Source: Toxoplasma gondii ME49
Taxonomy: Eukaryota > Apicomplexa > Conoidasida > Eucoccidiorida > Sarcocystidae
Direction of reading: 5' to 3'
NCBI RefSeq assembly: GCF_000006565.2
Contig: NC_031476.1
Span: 5,703,900 to 5,767,899 of the forward strand
Length of the DNA: 64,000 nucleotides
Shown here: one piece after another, positions 62,801 to 64,000 of the stretch
Numbering within the stretch: position 1 is the stretch's first letter
How the letters are laid out: each line of letters begins with the position of its first letter
Notes under the pieces: generated by a model
What the model saw: only the letters and a program-made list of their open reading frames with translations
Told to the model about the DNA's origin: nothing
Database searches by the model: none
Program-made: the position numbers and the translations under genes

Positions 62801-64000
62801 AAAAAGAAGAGCGCGCGTCTCGCGTGGGCGAAGCCGGCGCCGAGAACAGGAAAGGCAAAGAGAGGCCCTGTGTTGCAAGGATCCGCGGCTCTTGGGGAAG
62901 AAGTCCGCCTTCCGCTCGTCTCTTCTCACCGAAGAACTGTGGAGATAGCGAATGGTTCCACAGCTCGCTGTGGCTGTGGCGCCGTCCACGAAGGCCGGGA
63001 GGGGGAGCGAGACAACGACATTCTCCATCGTTGTCGAATTCACGAGACTTGCCGCGCCTGCTGCAGCAGCGCCGGGACTCGCGGAAGCTCCGACGGGACA
63101 GAACGGCGCGAGACGCAGCTCGAAGCGCCCTGAGAGAGACGCGGAAGGTCCTTCGCGAAAGGAGACACTATGAGGTGTCGGCAGCGGCGCCTTCGAGGCC
63201 GGGAGCGCGGGGAAGGAGACACTGCCGGAGAGCGATAACGGCAAAGTAAATTTGCTGTCGCACAACCTGCAGGAACGAAGCCAGACAGAAGTCCGAGACA
63301 CGACCAATTCGGAGAGATACACGCGACACAACGTAAAGTGGAAAGACAGACCGAACATGTGGAGAGAGACGGAGACAGGAGAGAAAGACAGACGGAAGTG
63401 AAGGAGAAAAGGCAACGATAAGAAAGTTTTCCCCCACGAGCCTCACCAGTACGACGCGAGAACGAAGTCGCCATCGGGCGGACAGAAAGACAGAACTCCA
63501 TCTCTTTTGAATCGAAGCAACCTGCACAGGAAATGACAACATTCACACTTTCACTCGAAGTCACCCTCCCAAAATACGCGTCCTGCGTCCCGGCACCCAT
63601 GTCCCCGGTCTTATATATATATATATATATATATAATATGCGTGTACGTAAGTGAAGGCATGTGTCTCCCTATGTACCTGTATTTACACCACATATATAT
63701 ATATATATATATGAGTGTGTAAATACGTGTATGTCTATCCTATATACTTACTTGCATTTATATCTGTCTGCCTATATATACATTTTTTCGCTAATAGCGT
63801 GAGTGTATGCACATGCCCATTCCTTTGTAAATGTTTACACATATGCAGATGCGGAGGTGAATGCGCATGAGACCCGAATGGGTGAACAAGTTAGTGGGGT
63901 GAAAGAGGATGGAGCTTCAGAATGCGGAGTAAACGGCATAAGCAAATTTTACATGTTCCACCGAACACCCTCACGCCGAAGCTGTTTTTTCTTCGCGCGT
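59427..64000 (-). CDS. AP-3 complex mu subunit, 5' partial (mu-homology domain)
   Basis: Cargo-binding medium subunit of the AP-3 adaptor, acting at endosomal or Golgi membranes. Minus-strand exons: 63447-63521, 62930-63266, 60877-60931, one unresolved in 60129-60876, 60059-60128, and 59427-59464 with stop TGA. The first reads [19 protein letters not shown] (family: RFKRW...VLSFIPPDGNF). The next covers [25 protein letters not shown], and [13 protein letters not shown] ending SCGTIRY. Then come [15 protein letters not shown] (mu3: GKITPQKLPSLKG), [21 protein letters not shown] (mu3: KPFKGVKYVTKAG), and a final VEFRL. The VPHQKL and PYKG...VAG motifs point to mu3 rather than mu1 or mu2. Phase requires an exon of 3n+2 bases between 60877 and 60128, which I could not identify. 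The longin half lies beyond the window edge. The large intron 60932-62929 carries purine-rich and TA repeats. Confidence 0.85.
59739..59805 (+). repeat. (TA)n microsatellite
   Basis: Three TA runs separated by GCATA and CATA, inside the last intron of the AP-3 mu gene. Confidence 0.9.
61195..61540 (+). repeat. GA-rich purine tract
   Basis: About 350 bases that are almost all A and G on the plus strand, and hence pyrimidine-rich on the transcribed-sense strand of the AP-3 mu gene. It lies within the large intron. It opens a 240-codon Arg/Lys/Glu frame (61004-61726) that is an artefact of composition. Confidence 0.85.
61878..61991 (+). repeat. (TA)n blocks
   Basis: Two TA runs in the large AP-3 mu intron. 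Confidence 0.85.
63614..63712 (+). repeat. (TA)n blocks near the window edge
   Basis: TA runs at about 63614-63632 and 63692-63712 upstream of the first AP-3 mu exon seen here, probably intronic. Confidence 0.85.

Noticed and set aside
1..64000. CRISPR arrays, insertion sequences, operons and ribosome binding sites
   Set aside because: The window is eukaryotic with spliced genes. The only regular repeats are TA-type microsatellites and homopolymer runs without spacers.

Overview
This is a nuclear DNA window from a coccidian apicomplexan. It is most likely Toxoplasma gondii or a close relative (Hammondia, Neospora). The evidence is the architecture: genes broken into many short exons by GT-AG introns with long pyrimidine tracts, roughly 50% GC coding DNA, long gene-poor spacers, many (TA)n microsatellites in introns and spacers, and protein families typical of the group. 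I had no database, so the species is an inference. Exon joins were worked out by hand from splice motifs, reading phase and family similarity.

Layout. 1-9833 (+): the XPB/ERCC3 helicase of TFIIH without its first exons; twelve exons join in phase. 13050-16132 (+): a complete LSM14/Scd6-type mRNP protein with LSM, FDF, FFD, TFG and RGG elements. 16133-21541: a gene-poor stretch. 21542-23761 (-) and 24926-26247 (+): a head-to-head pair. The minus gene is a divergent EF-hand protein resembling calaxin (EFCAB1/CLXN), and the plus gene resembles CFAP144 (FAM183). Both families are axonemal, which would fit the flagellated microgamete. 28958-31061 (-): a SUZ-domain protein whose SUZ motif is split by an intron. 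37442-39433 (+): a two-exon protein of unknown function. 41007-49291 (+): the C-terminal part of a biotin-dependent acyl-CoA carboxylase alpha subunit. Its biotinyl domain is intact, but I found no recognisable biotin carboxylase core. About 50080-51063 (+): a possible small gene. 51642-57940 (+): a complete ten-exon divergent 14-3-3 protein of 245 residues. 59427 to beyond 64000 (-): the C-terminal part of an AP-3 mu subunit (mu-homology domain), convergent with the 14-3-3 gene.

The genes are mostly separate units: DNA repair and transcription (XPB), mRNA control (LSM14, SUZ), signalling (14-3-3), vesicle traffic (AP-3 mu) and metabolism (carboxylase). The EF-hand/CFAP144 pair is the one arrangement that suggests a shared function and shared regulation. 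The observations most worth a second look are that pair, the carboxylase lacking a visible catalytic core, and a DEVQ in place of DEVH in the XPB motif II.
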